This document shows positions 60,579-64,000 of a DNA stretch of 64,000 bases, piece after piece. The notes beneath the pieces are model-generated. The model saw only the letters and a list, made by a program, of their open reading frames with translations. It did no database searches and had not been told where the DNA came from. The translations under genes were made by a program, and so were the position numbers. How positions within the stretch are numbered: position 1 is the stretch's first letter; each line of letters starts with the position of its first letter. Source of the stretch: Actinoplanes missouriensis 431 (GTDB lineage Bacteria > Actinomycetota > Actinomycetes > Mycobacteriales > Micromonosporaceae); the NCBI RefSeq assembly GCF_000284295.1, contig NC_017093.1, positions 3,782,001 to 3,846,000 on the forward strand, given 5' to 3'.

Positions 60579-60728
60579 GATGCCTCCAGGGATCGCCGAT
60601 GCGGCACGGCGGATCCGCCGCGTCGCCCGAACCGGAGGTTCTCTGATGATTACCCCGGGAGGGCGGGTCTATGCGGATGCCGCGTTTATTCGGATGCTGT
60701 GGGATGGTGTCCCGCTTACGGTGCAGGG

Positions 60729-61286
60729 ATGTCCATTGCCGCCGCGCGCGCCGCTGACCTCCTGATGCAGTTGTCCCGCCCGGCACGGTTGCGGGCCTTC
60801 GCCGAACTGGTTCGCGCCGGCTCCGACGGTGCGACGATCGCCGAGCTGTCGATCTATCTGGACCAGCCGAAGCCCGAGGTCGCCGAGTTGCTCGGTCGAC
60901 TGGTCGGGGCGGGGCTGGCCGGCGGCACGGGGAACGGCGTTTTCCGGGTACGGGCTGACGTGTTGCGCGAAGCGGCGCAGTTGCTGGACCGGGAGCAGCC
61001 GATCAACGCGCTGTTGATTGATTTTCCGCAACTCAAGTCGTATTTCTCGCACGGCAGGTTGACTGGACTGCCGCCCACGTTGAGTGACCGGTATCAACAG
61101 ATCGCCGAATTGTTCGCCCGTTTTCTGGCTGTCGAGGGCGTGCTCACCGAGGACGAGGTCAACGCCAGGATCGCTCCGGTCGCTGACGACGTGGCCGCAG
61201 TGCGTCGCATGCTCGTCGAGACGGGCTGGCTGGAGCGCGATCGTGCGGGTAGGTCGTATGGATCGGCGCGCCTGCCGACCAGTTGA
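60729..61286 (+). CDS. HTH / DUF2087 regulator-like protein
   Basis: A 185-residue protein. An N-terminal winged-helix part (LRAFAELVRAGSDGATIAEL, then LGRLVGAGLAGGTGNGVFRV) is ArsR-like, and the C-terminal DUF2087 segment is PVADDVAAVRRMLVETGWLE followed by RDRAGRSYG. Proteins of this type are predicted regulators. AGGG lies close to the ATG used. The gene stands alone and its target is unknown. Confidence 0.7.
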   Translation: MSIAAARAADLLMQLSRPARLRAFAELVRAGSDGATIAELSIYLDQPKPEVAELLGRLVGAGLAGGTGNGVFRVRADVLREAAQLLDREQPINALLIDFPQLKSYFSHGRLTGLPPTLSDRYQQIAELFARFLAVEGVLTEDEVNARIAPVADDVAAVRRMLVETGWLERDRAGRSYGSARLPTS

Positions 61287-61433
61287 TCCGTATGACGCCC
61301 GTCGTGTCGGCAGTGCTGCCCAGTTCGCCACGCATTGTCAGTGAGCGTTAACACGGTGGCAAACTCCCAGGTCGCGAACGTGCTTTTCCGCTGTTAGCGT
61401 CGTGATCAATTTCTGTGGGGGGCAGACGACTAC

Positions 61434-62102
61434 ATGACGCAGACGTACGTATCAGATCCGGCCGACGCGCAGCGCTGGCAGGAGAACTGGGTTCCGGTCG
61501 ACCGGCGCCTGCTCGGGCTGGACAAGCGGACACTGCTGCCGGCCGCAGTGGTCCTGCTGCTGTTCGCGGTCGCGGTGTGGATCCTGCCGGCGATCAACAA
61601 TCGGGTGACGGTCGAGGATCCCGTCGTCGCCGGTGACGTGATCCAGGTGGGCTCCGCGGTGGAGTTCGTGCCGGCCGTGGGCGCCAACCTTCTTCTCGGC
61701 CTGCGGAAGGGACAACCGGGTCCGGGCGGCGAGTACCCGTCGACGGCGGCGGTGTCCTATCAGGGCACCGTTTTCGAGATCATCACTGACACCTACGACG
61801 GCACGCCGGCGCAGCTGCTGGAGCAGATCAAGAAGAATGACGCGGGACTACGCGTACCGGATGGTGGTGGTCTGCATGTCACCAGCGAGCCGGTGACGAT
61901 CACCAACGCCGCCGGCGAGCACGGCGTGGCCGCCCACTACGACGGCACGCAGTCCGTCGGACTGGTTGCCGCGTTCGTCTTCGGCGGCACCGGCGTGGAG
62001 ATCGAGATCGTCGGACCGCAGCAGGTGCAGGACAACGTGACGCAGCAGATCGCTGCCATGCTGCGGTCGGTGCGGTCGATCGCCCCGGGAAGTGGATCAT
62101 GA
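61434..62102 (+). CDS. Membrane protein coupled to the PrsW-type gene
   Basis: A 222-residue bitopic protein. A short cytoplasmic N-terminus is followed by a transmembrane helix (LLPAAVVLLLFAVAVWILPA) near residues 34-55 and an external domain of about 160 residues with beta-like segments. GGGGGG lies before the ATG. Its stop overlaps the PrsW-type gene in ATGA, so it is likely a partner, substrate or anchor of that protease. I recognise no family. Confidence 0.6.
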   Translation: MTQTYVSDPADAQRWQENWVPVDRRLLGLDKRTLLPAAVVLLLFAVAVWILPAINNRVTVEDPVVAGDVIQVGSAVEFVPAVGANLLLGLRKGQPGPGGEYPSTAAVSYQGTVFEIITDTYDGTPAQLLEQIKKNDAGLRVPDGGGLHVTSEPVTITNAAGEHGVAAHYDGTQSVGLVAAFVFGGTGVEIEIVGPQQVQDNVTQQIAAMLRSVRSIAPGSGS

Positions 62103-63277
62103 CGACGACGTCCGAACCGGTGCCCGTGGCCGTACCCGAACCGGCGATCGCCGCCCGGCAGGCCGCGATCGAGCGGACCGGCTGGGGTAACCCGGTGTAC
62201 CTGTGGCAGCCCCGCAACGCCGCCTTCTGGCTCTACCTGTACCTCGTCGGCTACGGCGTCTGGCGCCTGTTCGGCCAGGTCAACTACAGCGTTCGCCTGT
62301 ACGCGCCGGCGCTGGCCGCGAGCACCATCATCTTCGCCCTCTACGGCGTGCTGTTCTGGTGGTTCACGACCCGCATCGACCGCTACTCGCGGCAGCCGCT
62401 GAAGCTGATCGTCGCGGCGTTCGTGTGGGGTGGCTTGGCCGCGCCGTGGGCGATCGCGCTGTCCGGCAACTCCGCGTTCGTCGACCTGCTGCAGAAGTGG
62501 TTCGGCCAGGACTTCGGGTTCGGTCCCGCGTTGAGCGCGCCGATCTTCGAGGAGCTCGGCAAGGGCGCCGCGGTGCTGTTGCTGCTGTTCATCGCGCCCC
62601 GGGTGGTCCGCACCGCCTACGACGGGTTCATCCTGGGGGCGTTCGCCGGTCTGGGCTTCGAGGTCTTCGAGGACATCTTCTACGCCCTCAACGCCGCCCC
62701 GGCCGAGTTCGGTTCGAATCAGATCGGGGCCAGCCTGCACACCGTCGGGCTCCGGCTGCTGAGCGGCTTCTCCTCACACATCCTCTACTCGGCGGTCGTC
62801 GGGGCCGGTGTCGTCTACCTGGTCGGCACCGTGGCGCAGCGCCGCCGTGCCGGGCTCGGCATCGGGCTGATCCTGACCTCGATGCTGCTGCACGGGCTGT
62901 GGGACAGCGCCGGCGGTTACAGCAACGGCGTGATCGCCTCCGCCGTCATCATCCTCAGTCTGCCGGGGTCCTTCGCCGTCGTCATCGCGGTCTTCCACCT
63001 GACCGTGCGTCCGGAACGCGCGGCGATGCGGGACGTGATGCTGCCGGAGGCGGAAGCCGGGGTGATCACCAGTGAGGAGCTCGACGCCCTGGCCGGTGGA
63101 TGGAAGCAGCGCCGGGCCTACCGCAAGGCGGCGCACGGCAAGGCCGACCGGCGAGCCCGTCATCACCGGCTCGAAGCCGCTCACGACCTGGCCGATCAGC
63201 TCGCCGTTTCGGCCGGCGCCGACAGCGCCGGAGTCCGGCACGCTCGTTCCGAGGTGGCCCGGCTGCGCGCTGCTTGA
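62099..63277 (+). CDS. PrsW-family intramembrane metalloprotease
   Basis: A 392-residue membrane protein with eight or nine helices. The PrsW motifs are EELGKGAAVLLLLF (EExxK), GFEVFEDIFYA (FExxE/D) and conserved histidines in SHILYSA and LLHGLWDS. PrsW cleaves a membrane anti-sigma factor in Bacillus; in actinobacteria the substrate is usually unknown. A C-terminal cytoplasmic helical extension of about 80 residues (KQRRAYRKAAHGKADRRARH) is unusual. It is translationally coupled to the upstream membrane-protein gene. A strong terminator follows. Confidence 0.85.
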   Translation: MTTTSEPVPVAVPEPAIAARQAAIERTGWGNPVYLWQPRNAAFWLYLYLVGYGVWRLFGQVNYSVRLYAPALAASTIIFALYGVLFWWFTTRIDRYSRQPLKLIVAAFVWGGLAAPWAIALSGNSAFVDLLQKWFGQDFGFGPALSAPIFEELGKGAAVLLLLFIAPRVVRTAYDGFILGAFAGLGFEVFEDIFYALNAAPAEFGSNQIGASLHTVGLRLLSGFSSHILYSAVVGAGVVYLVGTVAQRRRAGLGIGLILTSMLLHGLWDSAGGYSNGVIASAVIILSLPGSFAVVIAVFHLTVRPERAAMRDVMLPEAEAGVITSEELDALAGGWKQRRAYRKAAHGKADRRARHHRLEAAHDLADQLAVSAGADSAGVRHARSEVARLRAA

Positions 63278-63291
63278 CCGGCGTCATCAAT

Positions 63292-63342
63292 GACGATCGC
63301 GGACGTTACCCGGGCAGCCGGGAAACGTCCGCGATCGTCTTT
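63292..63342 (+). terminator. Rho-independent terminator
   Basis: Perfect 16-bp stem GACGATCGCGGACGTT/AACGTCCGCGATCGTC, with an inner CCCGG/CCGGG pairing in the loop and TTT after it, 15 bases downstream of the PrsW-type stop. Confidence 0.88.
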
Positions 63343-63373
63343 CATGTTGATGCGCCCGACAGGCAGAGGTCGA

Positions 63374-63428
63374 GTTGACTTGAGTGGTCAATGTTCGTCT
63401 CAAGTCAACGTGCCCGTCTCAAGTCAAC
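63374..63428. repeat. Three-arm repeat, one left and two identical right arms
   Basis: GTTGACTTGAG (63374-63384) is the exact reverse complement of CTCAAGTCAAC at 63399-63409 and again at 63418-63428. Either right arm could pair with the left arm, giving two mutually exclusive hairpins, or all three could be protein-binding half-sites. It lies beyond the MFS gene end. Confidence 0.75.
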
Positions 63429-63437
63429 ACATGTGGT

Positions 63438-64000
63438 TCAGTCAACCTGGGTGATGTTGAGCCGCGGCGCGTCTCGGGGGACCACCATCACCATCACGAC
63501 GGCCAGGATCGCCGCCACCACGCCGAGCAAGCCGAGCGCCGGGCGCAACCCGCCCACCGCCGCACCCACTCCGGTGATCAGGATCGGGGAGAAGAACTCA
63601 CCGATGAACAGGGTGCCGGTCCACAATCCCGTACCCCGGCCTCGTTCTTCGAACGACAATCCGTTGGTCGCCCAGGTCAGCAGCGTGGGCAGCAACAACC
63701 CGGTGCCCGCGCCGGTCAGCACCGCGCCGATCGTGATCACCGGGACCGACGGCGTCGCCGCGATCACCAGGAATCCCGCCGCTGACAGTCCGAAAGCGAT
63801 CGGCAGCAACGTCCGCGGAGTCTGCCCCGACAGCTTCGCGAACGAGCCGGCCGCCACGGCGGTGGCCAGCGACATCAGGGCACTCAGCGCGCCGATCGTG
63901 GCGGTCGCGGTCACGCCGACCTCGTCCAGCACGAACGACAGTTCGACGATCAGCGCGTAGAACACGACACCGCCGGCGAGCGTGACCAGGCACGGAACGC
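63438..64000 (-). CDS. MFS transporter, C-terminal part (runs off the window)
   Basis: The last 187 codons of a major-facilitator protein. Six hydrophobic segments are visible (ATIGALSALMSLATAVAAGS, LLPIAFGLSAAGFLVIAATP, VITIGAVLTGAGTGLLLPTL and others), with the MFS loop FEERGRGTGLWTGTLFIGEF. The frame stays open to the window edge, so the start lies beyond. The substrate is unknown; drug-efflux-type carriers are the nearest match. Confidence 0.8.
   Translation of the reverse strand, partial: VPCLVTLAGGVVFYALIVELSFVLDEVGVTATATIGALSALMSLATAVAAGSFAKLSGQTPRTLLPIAFGLSAAGFLVIAATPSVPVITIGAVLTGAGTGLLLPTLLTWATNGLSFEERGRGTGLWTGTLFIGEFFSPILITGVGAAVGGLRPALGLLGVVAAILAVVMVMVVPRDAPRLNITQVD

Overview
The window is about 64 kb of high-GC actinobacterial chromosome. 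Secreted lytic enzymes, a Tat-exported rubber-oxygenase-like protein, an AA10 polysaccharide monooxygenase with a CBM2, SigE-family sigma factors, SCO6745-like and DUF2510 proteins, GTG starts and four-base stop/start overlaps all suggest Micromonosporaceae, plausibly Actinoplanes. The genus is an inference from gene content; no rRNA or other marker gene is present. I saw no tRNA, rRNA or CRISPR.

Layout. 0-3 kb: a tight operon of GNAT acyltransferase, SIS-domain protein and MenC/N-succinylamino-acid-racemase-like enolase, then a small membrane protein and a frameshifted VOC gene. 3.3-11.7 kb: an accessory stretch of lower-GC hypotheticals, a pentapeptide-repeat membrane protein, a zinc-ribbon protein, an IS481-family insertion that splits a small membrane-protein gene, a Nudix hydrolase, a histidine-phosphatase-like protein, short tandem repeats and a decayed DUF1877 gene. 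11.7-16.5 kb: phosphotransferase and alpha/beta hydrolase, a SigE-family sigma factor with its membrane partner, and a class III aminotransferase. 16.5-24.5 kb: a 1418-residue membrane protein (catalytically dead caspase domain, EF-hand, repetitive linker, external beta-propeller), a helix-hairpin-helix membrane protein, an APC permease and a UspA protein. 24.5-32.3 kb: a secreted beta-helix protein, a class F sortase with a Gly/Asn-rich membrane protein, a DUF2510 protein, a secreted M28 aminopeptidase and a secreted tripeptidyl-aminopeptidase-type hydrolase.

32.3-39 kb: a TauABC/SsuABC-type ABC importer divergent from an IclR regulator, then a GGDEF-EAL protein. 39-46 kb: a double TetR protein convergent with an Lcp-like heme oxygenase, a GNAT protein, an M6 metalloprotease and a CocE/X-Pro-type peptidase. 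46-49 kb: a low-GC DUF262-DUF1524 (GmrSD-type restriction) gene broken at a G7 run and flanked by two decayed copies of one small gene. 49-52 kb: a DedA-dead-PAP2 fusion, a nucleotidyltransferase and a holin-like protein. 52-57.5 kb: pobA, an IclR regulator and pcaH-pcaG-pcaB-pcaDC, taking 4-hydroxybenzoate to beta-ketoadipate. 57.8-64 kb: an SCO6745-family protein, an LPMO with an orphan CebR-type palindrome behind it, a DUF2087 protein, a PrsW-type protease with a membrane partner, and the C-terminal part of an MFS transporter running off the window.

Genes that plausibly work together: acyltransferase and racemase (D-amino acid or N-acyl-amino acid conversion); pobA/IclR/pca under shared palindromic operators (TTCCRYTGAAYGGAAGAA in both control regions); the ABC importer with its divergent IclR, perhaps supplying an aromatic or organosulfur acid; and the secreted peptidases, LPMO and Lcp-like enzyme of a saprophyte attacking polymers. 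The least ordinary items are the pseudo-caspase/EF-hand/propeller protein, the IS481 copy whose start codon sits in a long foldback and whose stop codon lies in the target duplication, the gene that copy disrupted, the frameshifted DUF262 gene, and a 120-bp dispersed inverted repeat found at 11.1 and 28.0 kb.
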